DNA of 42,928 nucleotides from an uncultured Prevotella sp. (GTDB lineage: Bacteria > Bacteroidota > Bacteroidia > Bacteroidales > Bacteroidaceae). The translations under genes and the position numbers were made by a program. The stretch covers positions 1 through 42,928 of the forward strand of contig CAMWVS010000022.1 of assembly GCA_947177775.1 (NCBI GenBank), written 5' to 3'. Each line of letters begins with the position of its first letter. Position 1 is the stretch's first letter. The notes beneath the pieces were generated by a model, which made no database searches, was not told where the DNA came from, and saw nothing but the letters and a program-made list of their open reading frames with translations. Positions 1 through 9,035 of the stretch are shown piece by piece.

Positions 1-280
1 TTTTTTTGTCTTATCCGCTGGCTACCGCAATCCGTATTTTTTTTGGGGGTGTTTGTAATCCTTTTTCTGAGTTTTAGGCCTCTGAGAATGGGGATTTTTC
101 AAAATAATTCTTCCTTGGTTTCAAATATTCGAAATATGACGGCTGTTATTTTCTGAATATTTATCCGTTTTATATTCTATTTATTTTTAACTCCCTGATT
201 TTAAGTTGTTTGCGAATTGTAACGTTTTCGTCAATTCGCCGTTAGACCATGACGGGCTTGCCGTAAGAGCCCCGTTGGTC

Positions 281-367
281 TGCCGTAAGGGCCTTATTGC
301 ATTGCAACGGGGCTGCCGTTGCATGATGATAGTGGCTCCGTTGCAATGCAATAAGGCCCTTACGGCA
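281..367. repeat. 30-bp perfect inverted repeat within repeat copy A
   Basis: Arms at 281-310 and 338-367 are exact reverse complements over 30 bp (starting TGCCGTAAGG and ending CCTTACGGCA), separated by 27 nt. The pairing can be extended inward by a few wobble pairs. In RNA this would form a very stable stem. Confidence 0.9.
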
Positions 368-425
368 AGAAAATGATGCCGTTTTTGGGCAAAAACAGCA
401 ATCAAAAAGTAGAGAAAATCCCCGT

Positions 426-471
426 TCCGGACGTGCCGGGAGGCCCTTACGGGATGCCGGGGACGTCCGGA
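426..471. repeat. Nested 9-bp inverted repeat in repeat copy A
   Basis: TCCGGACGT (426-434) pairs with ACGTCCGGA (463-471), enclosing another GGCCCTTACGGG core. It is part of the same interspersed element as the longer palindrome at 281-367. Confidence 0.7.
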
Positions 472-684
472 CATGACGTTTTTTGCACTGAAAATAGGTT
501 CGAGACACCCCAAAAAGGGGTAAAAATACCTCAGAAACGATAAAAAACGAAGGTTTTTGTGGATGTACTTTTGTAAAAGAATAAAACCACGGGCGCGAAC
601 GCACATAATCATCCGTTCTGTCCAAATTTCCGTCTGGAAACGAAGATTTTGTCCTTTTTGTTTCGCTGTTTGAGAAATAAGTGG

Positions 685-692
685 TATTTTTG
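685..692 (+). promoter_or_regulatory. Putative -7 promoter element of kdgK
   Basis: TATTTTTG fits the Bacteroidetes -7 consensus TAnnTTTG and lies 53 nt before the kdgK start. No convincing TTTG lies 19-21 nt upstream, so the -33 element is weak or absent. Confidence 0.45.
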
Positions 693-745
693 TGGTCACA
701 AACTGATAAATCTATCTATAAACAATAATAAAATATTAAATTATC

Positions 746-1768
746 ATGGCTAAAGTGGTAACATTAGGCGAGATAATGCTCCGCCTTTCACCAAACGGCA
801 ACGACCGTTTCATTCAGACAGATTCTTTCCGCATCATTCCTGGTGGCGGTGAAGCAAATGTGGCTATCAGCTGCGCCAACTACGGACACGACGCTTATTT
901 CGTAAGCAAGCTGCCCGCTCATGAGATTGGTCAGATCGCTGTCAATTCTCTGCGCCGCTATGGAGTCAATACTCAGTTTGTTGCCCGCGGTGGCGAACGT
1001 GTAGGTCTCTACTATGCAGAGACGGGTGCTTCAATGCGTCCTTCCAAGGTTATCTACGATCGTGCCAACAGCGCCATCGCAGAGGCTGATGCTTCTGATT
1101 TCGACTTCGACGCAATCATGGAAGGTGCCGACTGGTTCCACTGGTCAGGTATCACTCCTGCCGTTTCTGACAAGGCTGCCGAACTGACCCGTCTGGCCTG
1201 CGAGGCTGCAAAGCGCCACGGTGTGACTGTTTCCGTTGACCTCAACTTCCGCAAGAAGCTTTGGACTTCAGAGAAGGCTATCTCTATCATGCGCCCGCTG
1301 ATGAAGTATGTTGACGTTTGCATCGGCAACGAGGAAGACGCAGAGCTCTGCCTCGGTTTCAAGCCCGACGCTGACGTTGAGGGCGGCCAGACCGACGCAG
1401 CCGGATATGAGGGCATCTTCAAGCAGATGAAAGAAGAATTCGGCTTCAAGTATGTTGTTTCTACACTGCGTGAGAGCTTCTCTGCAACATTCAACGGCTG
1501 GAAAGCCCTTATTTATGACGGCAAGGAGTTCTATCAGAGCAAGCGCTATGAAATCAATCCTATCATCGACCGTGTGGGCGGTGGCGACTCTTTCTCAGGC
1601 GGTCTTATCCACGGTCTGCTCACAAAGCCGACACAGGGCGAGGCTCTCGAGTTTGCTGTGGCAGCGTCGGCACTGAAGCACACCATCAACGGTGACTACA
1701 ACCTCGTCAGCGTTGCTGAGGTTGAGGCTCTGGCCGGAGGTAACGCCAATGGCCGCGTACAGCGCTAA
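746..1768 (+). CDS. kdgK: 2-dehydro-3-deoxygluconokinase (KDG kinase)
   Basis: A PfkB/ribokinase-family sugar kinase of 340 residues, the usual family length. The N-terminal substrate motif GGGEANVAI (about residues 34-42) and the C-terminal PfkB signature DRVGGGDSFSGGLIHG (about residues 275-290), with the catalytic Asp in GGGD, are both intact. Members of this family phosphorylate 2-keto-3-deoxygluconate to KDPG. The KDPG aldolase gene follows after 32 nt on the same strand, which strongly supports KDG rather than another sugar as substrate. The pair gives a route from uronates such as pectin-derived galacturonate into pyruvate and glyceraldehyde 3-phosphate. Cytosolic; no signal peptide. 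Confidence 0.92.
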   Translation: MAKVVTLGEIMLRLSPNGNDRFIQTDSFRIIPGGGEANVAISCANYGHDAYFVSKLPAHEIGQIAVNSLRRYGVNTQFVARGGERVGLYYAETGASMRPSKVIYDRANSAIAEADASDFDFDAIMEGADWFHWSGITPAVSDKAAELTRLACEAAKRHGVTVSVDLNFRKKLWTSEKAISIMRPLMKYVDVCIGNEEDAELCLGFKPDADVEGGQTDAAGYEGIFKQMKEEFGFKYVVSTLRESFSATFNGWKALIYDGKEFYQSKRYEINPIIDRVGGGDSFSGGLIHGLLTKPTQGEALEFAVAASALKHTINGDYNLVSVAEVEALAGGNANGRVQR

Positions 1769-1800
1769 TGAAGACATTATTTAAAATAAGATAAAGACAA

Positions 1801-2469
1801 ATGGCAAAATTTGATAAGATAGCCGTACTGGCCAAAATCGGTCAGACAGGTATGGTTCCTGTGTTCTATCACAAGGACGCAGAGGTGGCCAAGAAGGTTG
1901 TGAAGGCCTGCTATGATGGAGGTGTACGCGCTTTCGAGTTTACCAATCGTGGCGATTTCGCACACGAGGTGTTTGAGGAGGTTGTTAAGTTTGCAGCAAA
2001 AGAGTGCCCCGAGCTTGCTCTCGGTGTAGGTTCGGTCGTTGACCCCGCCACGGCAGCTCTCTATCTCCAGCTCGGTGCCTGCTTCATTGTCGGCCCGCTG
2101 TTCAACCCCGAGATTTCCAAAATCTGCAACCGCCGTCTCGTTGCCTATACTCCCGGATGCGGAAGCGTTTCTGAGGTGGGCGCAGCTCAGGAGACTGGAT
2201 GCGATTTGTGCAAGATCTTCCCCGGCGACGTGCTCGGTCCGAACCTTGTGAAGGGTCTTATGGCTCCCATGCCATGGTCAAAACTGATGGTTACGGGTGG
2301 TGTTTCTCCCGATGAAGCCAACCTCACATCATGGATCAAGGCCGGTGTCTTCTGCGTGGGTATGGGCTCAAAGCTCTTCCCGAAGGACGTCATAGCAGCC
2401 GAGAACTGGCAGGCTATCACCGACAAGTGTGTTGAGGCATTGGGCTACATTGCTAAGGCACGCGGATAA
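1801..2469 (+). CDS. eda: KDPG/KHG aldolase
   Basis: A class I aldolase of 222 residues that cleaves 2-keto-3-deoxy-6-phosphogluconate to pyruvate and glyceraldehyde 3-phosphate; family members may also split 4-hydroxy-2-oxoglutarate. The Schiff-base lysine is visible in LCKIFPGD (about residue 137). The active-site glutamate is in [10 protein letters not shown] (about residue 45), and the [10 protein letters not shown] and [12 protein letters not shown] segments match the TIM-barrel phosphate-binding loops. It is 32 nt behind kdgK and very probably co-transcribed with it. Only 22 nt separate it from the downstream sensor kinase, so the signalling genes may share the transcript. Confidence 0.93.
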   Translation: MAKFDKIAVLAKIGQTGMVPVFYHKDAEVAKKVVKACYDGGVRAFEFTNRGDFAHEVFEEVVKFAAKECPELALGVGSVVDPATAALYLQLGACFIVGPLFNPEISKICNRRLVAYTPGCGSVSEVGAAQETGCDLCKIFPGDVLGPNLVKGLMAPMPWSKLMVTGGVSPDEANLTSWIKAGVFCVGMGSKLFPKDVIAAENWQAITDKCVEALGYIAKARG

Positions 2470-2491
2470 AAACATAACAACGAAAGGTTTC

Positions 2492-5400
2492 ATGGGCATC
2501 ATGATATGCCTGTGGAACCTTTTGTTCTTTTCAGCATGTTCACCGACGGATAGGCAGCGGGTGGACGAGCTGAATTCTCTTTCGTACGCCTATCACTACC
2601 GCAATCTTGATTCCACCGAGGCCTGCGCCTCACGTGCCTACGAAATGTCGGCCCATTATGGCAGCGGACGTGCCGAGGCTCTCAACAACCTCGCCTTTGT
2701 CAGCATGGCCCGCATGGACTATGACGAGGCCCGCCGCCGTCTCGACGAGGCTTCTGCCGCCACCGACAATCAGGTGGAGCTGCTCGTGAGCGACGTCCTT
2801 CAGATGCGCCTCTGTCAGCGTATGTCCCGCAACCGCGATTTCTACGACTACTGCGAGCGCGCCAAATTGCGTCTCGGCCGCATTGCCGAGGAGCGTGACG
2901 GGTTGTCCGGGCGGATGGAACGCCGCATGATATATGCAGAGACGGAGTTTGCCATAGTCAATTCGGCATACTATTATTACGTCGGCCTGGAGGAAAAGTC
3001 GGCCGAGGCCCTGGCAGCCATCGAGCCCGACGGAGACATCAGGCGTGACACGGCACAATATCTCAACTACCTCTACAACCTTGGAAGCGGCGGCATCCTG
3101 ACTGAAGGGACACCGTCAGAGATAAGCCGGCGTGAGTTGGACGCGCTTCTCGAATGTTTCTTCACGGCTTCCCGCCATGGCTACGTTTTTTTTGCGGCAA
3201 ACAGTCTCGGCGGAATGGCCGGTCAGATGATGGATCTTGAAGACGCAGGAACGTTTCTTGAAGAAAACTCCCGGACAATAAGGCTTTTACTTCCGGACAG
3301 CATGGCGGACGACAGTATTGCAGAATGGATGGCCGAAAAATCTCTCGCCATGTTTGAAGACTATGGTGACGTCTATCAGACGGCAGGCGCACGGCGCACA
3401 CTCGCATCATGTTTCATGGCGTCGGGAGACTACGCACGTGCTCTGGCGAGCCTTGAGGAGGCCCTTGCCGACACTGCCATCGTTCAGGCTCCGGACCTCG
3501 TCGCCAGCATACGCGAGCAGCTCAGCGTGGTATTTTCGGCTCTTGACGACAAGCCGTCGAGCGACTACAACCGCAATATCTACATCGACCTGCAGGAACA
3601 GACGCGTCAGGACCGTTATCTGGAGTCGCGCGCCGGAATGTTGGAAAAAGCCTCGTCCCAGCTCAATGTCATGATTGCGGCTGTGCTCGTGGCCATCATC
3701 GTGCTCGTGGCCGTGCTCTTTCTTTTTTGTTATCTCAACCGCCGGCAGCGGACGGGCGATTCCATGGACGAACTTCTCCGGCCTCTGAGAGAATGGCAGG
3801 AGGCTGACAGACGGCGTTCGGAAGCTGTGGCCGAACGTGTGGAGGAAATCAACGAGGCGTATGCTCTCAGTATGGGGCGCATACGTCAGGGTGAGCGCCG
3901 GAGTATGGAGAACCGTGCGAAAGTGTCGCTGGCCTGCAGCGTTGTCCCGCTGATAGACCGTATAATCAATGAAGTCGCGATGCTTTCGTCGCGCAACGAA
4001 ACAGCGGCCGTGCGTTCGGAACGTTATGCCTATATCTCCGAACTGGCCGGCAAGATAAACGAACTGAACGACATCCTCACCCATTGGATTCAGATGAGAC
4101 AGGGACGCATCGATCTCCACATCGAGAGTTTCGCCCTTCAGCCGCTCTTCGACATCGTTGCCAAGGGCAAGCCAGGCTTTCGCATGAACGGTGTTGAGCT
4201 GGACGTATGCTCTACCGATGCCACTGTCAAGGCTGACCGCGTCCTGACCCTCTTCATGATAAACACACTCGCCGACAACGCCCGCAAGTTCACACCTTCC
4301 GGCGGACGCGTTACCGTGAGTGCCCGTAAGGCAGATGGCTATGTGGAAGTGTCGGTGGAGGACACCGGTTGCGGTCTTGCCGAAGACGAACTGGCCCGTA
4401 TTTTCGAACATAAGATATACGATGGTCATGGTTTCGGGCTTATGAACTGTCGCGGAATCATTGATCGTTACCGCAAGATGAGCCGTATATTCTCAGTCTG
4501 CCTGTTGTCAGCCGAGAGCCGCAAGGGTGTTGGCAGCCGCTTCTTTTTCCGTCTTCCGCAGGCCGTAGTGCGCTCGTTGCTCTTTCTTGTTGTTGCTGTT
4601 GGAGCCACAAATGTTTCCGCCGCTCCGGCCAAAGGAAATCTTCCGCAGGCCAAGGCATACGCCGACAGTGCCTATTTTTCCAATATAGCAGGAACATACG
4701 AACGTACTCTCGTTTTCGCCGATTCCTGCCGGAAATATCTCAATCTCCATTATCTCAGTCTCCATCCCGGGGGAAAACAACTGATGACAGCCGTGGGAGA
4801 CATGGCAACACCGCCGCCGGAGATTTCTTGGTTCCGCGACAGTCTGCCTACTCACTACAATATAATCCTCGACATGCGCAATGAGAGTGCCGTTGCGGCA
4901 CTTGCCCTCCATCGCTGGCAACTCTATACATATAACAATAAGGTTTATACGCAGCTTTTCAAGGAACTTTCCGCCGACAATACTTTGGCCGAATACTGCC
5001 GGGTTATGCAGCAGTCGCAGACCGACAAGACCATTTCTGTCATTCTCCTTGTTCTCTTGCTGGTTGTCATTCCGCCAGCATACTATCTTCTCTACTACCG
5101 TCACCGTCTGTATTTCCGTTTCTGTGTGGAGCGCATACGTATGTTGAACGATATTCTTCTTAGTGACGATACGCCTTCGGAAAAGCTAAACCGCATCGGA
5201 CCGCTTACGCATGAGCAATATCCAGAAGGGCTTCAGGCTGTCGTCGACAGCATCATTGGCGCTCTGCGTGAGGCGGTATCGGCTCATCGTCGCCAGTCTG
5301 TCAGCATAGAACTTGCTGCTGACGAATGCCGCCGTGTGGAGTATGAGGAAAGCAATCTTCACATAACCAATTCCATTCTTGATAATTGTCTGTCAACGCT

Positions 5401-5959
5401 GAAGCATGAGACGATGTATTATCCCAGCCGGATAGCCAGACTGGCGGAATCCGCCGATACAGACCTGAACTCAATGGAAGAACTTGCCACCTACTATCGT
5501 GCCATCTATTCCATACTCACCGAGCAGGCCATGCAGCAGACCGACCGTGTCCGTCTTCACATTGCGGCCGTCCCGGTTGGCGGGCTTACGGGCGGTGAGG
5601 AATGTGGCTTGTGTGTTTCCGGCGACCGTAATCTTCTGGAATATCTTTTTGAACTTCTCAGACGCGCCTCCGGTCGGTCGTCAGGCGAAATCCGGGTTGA
5701 GCCGCTGTCGGACAGCTATCTGCTTTTCACGATACACATGTCACGGCCGTCTGCCGATTCGGAAGCCGGCTTGAATCCGTTCATACCGTCCGTCAACAAT
5801 ATACCGTATCTGCTCTGCAGGCAGATTGTGCGTGACCATTCTGACGCTACCCATCGTTATGGCTGCGGCATACGTGTTGACGGCGATGACATAAAGATAA
5901 CATTGCCACGGGCAGCCGATTTCCGCTCATCGTATCGGATGCGGCAGAACCGGGCCTGA
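2492..5959 (+). CDS. Two-module membrane sensor histidine kinase (DUF5112/DUF5113-like)
   Basis: A very long sensor of about 1155 residues. The start at 2492 is chosen over an in-frame ATG inside eda because it gives a lipoprotein-like signal ending FFSACS. Module 1 has TPR-like helical repeats (about residues 30-380), a transmembrane helix (about 391-415), then a histidine-kinase ATPase domain with N box NTLADNARKFTP, G1 DTGCG and G2 GHGFGLMNCRG (about 588-690). Module 2 begins with another hydrophobic stretch ending in an Ala-rich signal-like sequence (about 691-712), an extracytoplasmic segment, a helix TISVILLVLLLVVIPPAYY (about 845-868), then a region with the candidate phospho-acceptor LKHETMYYPSRI (about 971) and a degenerate ATPase-like end. 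This fits Bacteroidales sensors annotated with DUF5112 and DUF5113, a name I assign from memory. A response regulator follows 11 nt downstream. The ligand is unknown; neighbouring kdgK-eda suggests a link to carbon supply. Confidence 0.75.
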   Translation: MGIMICLWNLLFFSACSPTDRQRVDELNSLSYAYHYRNLDSTEACASRAYEMSAHYGSGRAEALNNLAFVSMARMDYDEARRRLDEASAATDNQVELLVSDVLQMRLCQRMSRNRDFYDYCERAKLRLGRIAEERDGLSGRMERRMIYAETEFAIVNSAYYYYVGLEEKSAEALAAIEPDGDIRRDTAQYLNYLYNLGSGGILTEGTPSEISRRELDALLECFFTASRHGYVFFAANSLGGMAGQMMDLEDAGTFLEENSRTIRLLLPDSMADDSIAEWMAEKSLAMFEDYGDVYQTAGARRTLASCFMASGDYARALASLEEALADTAIVQAPDLVASIREQLSVVFSALDDKPSSDYNRNIYIDLQEQTRQDRYLESRAGMLEKASSQLNVMIAAVLVAIIVLVAVLFLFCYLNRRQRTGDSMDELLRPLREWQEADRRRSEAVAERVEEINEAYALSMGRIRQGERRSMENRAKVSLACSVVPLIDRIINEVAMLSSRNETAAVRSERYAYISELAGKINELNDILTHWIQMRQGRIDLHIESFALQPLFDIVAKGKPGFRMNGVELDVCSTDATVKADRVLTLFMINTLADNARKFTPSGGRVTVSARKADGYVEVSVEDTGCGLAEDELARIFEHKIYDGHGFGLMNCRGIIDRYRKMSRIFSVCLLSAESRKGVGSRFFFRLPQAVVRSLLFLVVAVGATNVSAAPAKGNLPQAKAYADSAYFSNIAGTYERTLVFADSCRKYLNLHYLSLHPGGKQLMTAVGDMATPPPEISWFRDSLPTHYNIILDMRNESAVAALALHRWQLYTYNNKVYTQLFKELSADNTLAEYCRVMQQSQTDKTISVILLVLLLVVIPPAYYLLYYRHRLYFRFCVERIRMLNDILLSDDTPSEKLNRIGPLTHEQYPEGLQAVVDSIIGALREAVSAHRRQSVSIELAADECRRVEYEESNLHITNSILDNCLSTLKHETMYYPSRIARLAESADTDLNSMEELATYYRAIYSILTEQAMQQTDRVRLHIAAVPVGGLTGGEECGLCVSGDRNLLEYLFELLRRASGRSSGEIRVEPLSDSYLLFTIHMSRPSADSEAGLNPFIPSVNNIPYLLCRQIVRDHSDATHRYGCGIRVDGDDIKITLPRAADFRSSYRMRQNRA

Positions 5960-5970
5960 ATATAAAATGA

Positions 5971-6702
5971 ATGCAAATGGAAAAGTTTAAAGTAATAATA
6001 GTGGAAGACGTGCCTTTGGAACTGAAAGGCACCGAAGGTATCATACGCAGTGACATTCCGGAGGCTGAGATAATAGGCACGGCAGACACAGAAGCAGCCT
6101 ATTGGAAACTGATGAAGCAACAGCAACCCGACCTTGTTCTTCTGGACCTCGGACTTGGTGGTTCGACGACAATAGGCGTTGAGATATGCCGTCAGACAAA
6201 GGAGGTGCACCCGTCAGTCAGGGTTCTTATCTTCACGGGTGAGACACTGAACGAAAAGCTTTGGGTTGACGTGTTGGACGCAGGTGCCGACGGGATTATT
6301 CTCAAAAGCGGCGAACTTCTCACCAGAAGTGACGTGAGGAGTGTGATGGAAGGAAAGCGTATGGTCTTCAACCAGCCGATACTCCAGAAAATAGTTGACC
6401 GTTTCCGCCAGATAGTCGGCAGTCGTATAGCCTCCCAGGAGGCTTTCGTCAACTATGAGATTGACGAATACGACGAACGCTTTCTCCGCCATCTTGCCCT
6501 CGGCTATACAAAGGAGCAGATAACCAATCTGCGCGGCATGCCGTTTGGCGTCAAGAGCCTTGAAAAACGGCAGAATGAACTCGTCCAGAAACTCTTTCCC
6601 GACGGCAACGGAGGTATGGGCATCAACGCCACGAGGCTCGTCGTGAGGGCCTTGGAGCTGCGTATTCTCGACATTGACAATCTCCGTCCCGATGAAGAAT
6701 AA
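5971..6702 (+). CDS. Response regulator with receiver and LuxR-like DNA-binding domain
   Basis: A 243-residue protein whose first about 125 residues form a receiver domain. VIIVEDVP contains the acidic pocket, LVLLDLGLGG the phospho-acceptor Asp (about residue 56), IFTGE the conserved Thr and ILKSG the conserved Lys. The C-terminal part (about 165-235) contains LALGYTKEQITNLRGM, which resembles the LuxR/GerE helix-turn-helix but is divergent. It follows the sensor kinase by 11 nt, and the two form an obvious pair. An alternative ATG at 5977 would remove two residues. Its last codons overlap the start of the next gene. Target promoters cannot be inferred from sequence. Confidence 0.85.
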   Translation: MQMEKFKVIIVEDVPLELKGTEGIIRSDIPEAEIIGTADTEAAYWKLMKQQQPDLVLLDLGLGGSTTIGVEICRQTKEVHPSVRVLIFTGETLNEKLWVDVLDAGADGIILKSGELLTRSDVRSVMEGKRMVFNQPILQKIVDRFRQIVGSRIASQEAFVNYEIDEYDERFLRHLALGYTKEQITNLRGMPFGVKSLEKRQNELVQKLFPDGNGGMGINATRLVVRALELRILDIDNLRPDEE

Positions 6703-7291
6703 GCCGTTTGCCGTCCTGGCCCTGTCGCTTGCCGTCCTCCAGTTGTGCCTCCTTCCGGCTTCATGGATGCTCAGCGTACTGCTGCCCGAGAGTGGCGTGC
6801 GCAGTTTGTTGGGCGGTGAGGGCGTGCGCTGGATGCTCGGGCGTTTCACCGACATGCTTGCCGGACGTCCTTTGGCTGGCCTTCTGTTGCTCTCGGTGGC
6901 CTGGGGATGTGTCCGTACCAGTGGCATATTGAAGATTTTCCGTCGTCATTCCGTGTTGCAGTACCGCGAGCGCATAGCTCTTGGGTTTGTTATATGTCTT
7001 TCGGTTTGCTATTCTGCCGTTTTGGCGTGGCTGATTCTCATGCCTCACGCTGTGCTACTGAGTGCAACCGGCGCGCTGTTTCCGTCACCCTTCAGTGCCT
7101 CGCTTATTCCGGTTCTTTCATTCGGGGCATGTTTCATTTCGGTCGTCTACGGCATTGTTTCCGGACTTTTTCGTACCGTCACAGATGTCTATCGTTCATT
7201 ATTTTGCGGTATAGCCATGGCCTCACCGCTGTTCTTTCTCTACATCCTGCTAATCCAATTATATTATTCGGTCGTATTTGTGATTGGATAA
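6692..7291 (+). CDS. Unknown polytopic membrane protein
   Basis: A protein of 199 residues, family not recognised. It has about five hydrophobic stretches: FAVLALSLAVLQLCLLPASW, LAGLLLLSVAWGCV, a long stretch around IALGFVICLSVCYSAVLAW, FSASLIPVLSFGACFISVV, and a C-terminal LYILLIQLYYSVVF. The start chosen is the ATG at 6692 (MKNKPF), which overlaps the stop of the response regulator in the string ATGAAGAATAA. A longer reading from 6674 is possible but lies wholly inside the upstream gene. The overlap suggests translational coupling, so it may act in the same pathway as the two-component system. No catalytic motif is visible. Confidence 0.7.
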   Translation: MKNKPFAVLALSLAVLQLCLLPASWMLSVLLPESGVRSLLGGEGVRWMLGRFTDMLAGRPLAGLLLLSVAWGCVRTSGILKIFRRHSVLQYRERIALGFVICLSVCYSAVLAWLILMPHAVLLSATGALFPSPFSASLIPVLSFGACFISVVYGIVSGLFRTVTDVYRSLFCGIAMASPLFFLYILLIQLYYSVVFVIG

Positions 7292-7308
7292 AACCCCATT
7301 ATTAGGTA

Positions 7309-7339
7309 TTGTGCGGTTCGTTTTTTACCGTTATCTTTG
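7309..7339 (+). promoter_or_regulatory. Promoter of the flavodoxin gene
   Basis: TTG at 7309-7311 and TATCTTTG at 7332-7339 are separated by 20 nt, a good fit to the Bacteroidetes -33/-7 promoter. The flavodoxin start is 42 nt beyond the -7 element. Confidence 0.7.
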
Positions 7340-7381
7340 CACTTGTAAATCAGACGATTAACATTGAAGATAAGATAAAGG

Positions 7382-7891
7382 ATGAATAAAACTATTGTAA
7401 TCTATGGTTCGACCACCGGCACTTGTCAGGCAATAGCCGAGGATATTGCAGGCCGGCTTGGTGTTGAGGCTGTCGACGTGCAGACTCTCGACGCAGGAGT
7501 GGTCGGCGGATACGACACTCTTGTGCTCGGCACATCCACTTGGGGCGCTGGCGATTTGCAGGACGATTGGTACGACGGACTCAGTCTCATGCGGTCATGC
7601 GACCTTTCCGGCAAGACCATTGCCCTCTTCGGCTGCGGTGACTGCGAGTCGTATGGCGACACGTTTGTCAGCGCTATCGGAAAACTCTATGACGGCCTGA
7701 AGGACAGCGGGGCCCGCTTTGTAGGCTCCGTGGCCACTGACGGCTATTCTTTCAGCGACAGTGAGGCCGTTGTGGACGGTCGTTTTGTCGGCCTTCCGCT
7801 CGACGATGTCAATGAATCCGACCTCACGGGCGACCGCATCGGCGCTTGGGTGGAGGAGCTCAAAGGCAGCCTTCAGTTTGCTGAAAGATAA
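7382..7891 (+). CDS. fldA: Flavodoxin
   Basis: A 169-residue long-chain flavodoxin, an FMN-binding low-potential electron carrier in the cytosol. The phosphate-binding loop IYGSTTGTCQAIA (about residues 7-19) is intact. The isoalloxazine-flanking loops STWGAGDLQDDW (about 57-68) and FGCGDCESYGDTF (about 87-99) match the family, as does the C-terminal LDDVNESDLTGDRI. It has its own promoter and a terminator, so it is probably monocistronic. Flavodoxins commonly replace ferredoxin under iron limitation; whether that applies here is not visible. Confidence 0.93.
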   Translation: MNKTIVIYGSTTGTCQAIAEDIAGRLGVEAVDVQTLDAGVVGGYDTLVLGTSTWGAGDLQDDWYDGLSLMRSCDLSGKTIALFGCGDCESYGDTFVSAIGKLYDGLKDSGARFVGSVATDGYSFSDSEAVVDGRFVGLPLDDVNESDLTGDRIGAWVEELKGSLQFAER

Positions 7892-7923
7892 TAATTCATA
7901 AAGTATTTGTTTAGTTTTTATGT

Positions 7924-7951
7924 GAAAGGCCGGCTGTGAAGTCGGCCTTTC
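7924..7951 (+). terminator. Probable rho-independent terminator after the flavodoxin gene
   Basis: GAAAGGCCG (7924-7932) pairs with CGGCCTTTC (7943-7951) around a 10-nt loop, 33 nt after the flavodoxin stop. The T-tract is short (interrupted by A and G), so termination strength is uncertain. The rest of the gap to 8237 holds only the porin promoter. Confidence 0.65.
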
Positions 7952-8109
7952 ATTATGTTATTGGCGCATGTTCTGTTTTTTAGAAAACGTTGTTGTATTA
8001 CAATTTGATAACTAAAATGTTTGTTTTGGTTACATATTGGTTGTTTGCATTATAGCAAAACCGTTACATTGATACATCAGGGCGGGCCTTAAATAAAAAC
8101 ATTGTGGCA

Positions 8110-8143
8110 TTTGTCCGGTAATGCAAAATATCACGTAACTTTG
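8110..8143 (+). promoter_or_regulatory. Promoter of the porin/P-II/Amt operon
   Basis: TTTG at 8110-8113 and TAACTTTG at 8136-8143, 22 nt apart, resemble the Bacteroidetes -33/-7 pair. The leader to the porin start is about 90 nt. Confidence 0.6.
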
Positions 8144-8237
8144 CATTGTGATTACAAAGTGATTGCGAATCGTACGACACAATGACACTCTGGAGTAATA
8201 ATGATATTGAAATATAACACAAACACAAGTAGGTATT

Positions 8238-8963
8238 ATGAACGGATTAGTAAAAAGAGCAGCCTTTATGGCTGCGGTTGCCATCCCGATGGCAGCCGGT
8301 GCACAGGACAACAAGTTTGATGCTTCAGTAGGGGCGGATGTTGTGAGCGGTTATGTCTGGCGTGGCCAGAATCTCGGCAGCGCGGCCATACAGCCCTCAG
8401 TGTCCGTTTCCTATGAAGGCATCACATTGGGAGCATGGGGCTCCTACGGCATTGCCGACGCCAACGACACAAAAGAACTCGACCTGACGCTGTCTTACAC
8501 GACAGGCGGCCTGACGCTGGGTGTGACGGACTATTGGTTCTCGGGAGCCGAGCGGCGCGACCGCTATTTCCTTTACGGCTCCCACGAGACGGCCCACGTC
8601 TTTGAAGCCAACGTCGGCTATGATTTCAGCGTATTCTCCCTGAACTGGTTCACCAATTTTGCCGGCAGCGACTACCGCCCCGACGGCCATCGCGCCTATT
8701 CCTCCTATCTGGAGATAGCGGCTCCGTTCCGGCTCGGCGGACTGTCGTGGACAGCGGCGGCGGGCTGCGTGCCGTTCAAGTCGGCGGCAACATATACGGA
8801 CAGCGCCGGTGAGCCGGTCGGCGGATTTGCCGTCACCAACGTCACCGTCGGAGTGAAGAAAGACGTGAAAGTGACCGAAGCGTTCTCCCTGCCGCTGTTC
8901 GCTTCCGTGACGGCCAATCCCTGCAGCGGAAAGATGTATATGACGTTCGGCCTGTCACTCTGA
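8238..8963 (+). CDS. TorF-like outer-membrane beta-barrel (putative porin)
   Basis: A 241-residue secreted protein with a signal peptide (KRAAFMAAVAIPMAAGAQ, cleavage about residue 22). The mature part is a series of amphipathic beta strands, and the N-terminal strand has the pattern SGYVWRGQNLGSAAIQPSVS seen in TorF-family putative porins. It ends with a strand finishing in FGLSL, a plausible beta-barrel assembly signal. It precedes the genes for P-II and an ammonium channel (gaps of 72 and 27 nt), so a role in uptake of a nitrogenous solute across the outer membrane is a reasonable inference. The substrate is unknown. Confidence 0.75.
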   Translation: MNGLVKRAAFMAAVAIPMAAGAQDNKFDASVGADVVSGYVWRGQNLGSAAIQPSVSVSYEGITLGAWGSYGIADANDTKELDLTLSYTTGGLTLGVTDYWFSGAERRDRYFLYGSHETAHVFEANVGYDFSVFSLNWFTNFAGSDYRPDGHRAYSSYLEIAAPFRLGGLSWTAAAGCVPFKSAATYTDSAGEPVGGFAVTNVTVGVKKDVKVTEAFSLPLFASVTANPCSGKMYMTFGLSL

Positions 8964-9035
8964 CCGGACATTTATCGCCCGGCGGTCTGATAATCCGTCC
9001 GGAATATAGAGAACAACAACAAACACAAATGAGAT

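Larger units (their letters stand above)
250..525 (-). repeat. Interspersed palindromic repeat, copy A
   Basis: This stretch is dense in the core GTAAGGGCC/GGCCCTTAC and in TTGCAACGG/CCGTTGCAA. Read on the minus strand it lines up, element by element, with 23640-23925 on the plus strand: a T-rich run, TGTCCGG, CCCGTAAGG, a spacer of about 60 nt, TTGCCGTAAGG, GCAACGG, then CCCCGTTGCAATG. Conceptual translations of the two copies also resemble each other (for example FFAVRPSLPCNGA against HFLAVRALLHCNGA), but several frames stay open, so the likeness is at DNA level and no gene is called. Positions 1-249 hold AT-rich sequence with nothing recognisable. Confidence 0.7.

Noticed and set aside
187..699. 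Overlapping minus-strand open frames of 170 and 127 codons
   Set aside because: They translate the palindromic repeat; several frames are open and resemble copy B only through DNA similarity. No start context or family match.
3407..4429. 340-codon open frame antisense to the sensor kinase
   Set aside because: Shadow of a GC-rich gene; the kinase frame has clear domain motifs and the antisense translation has none.
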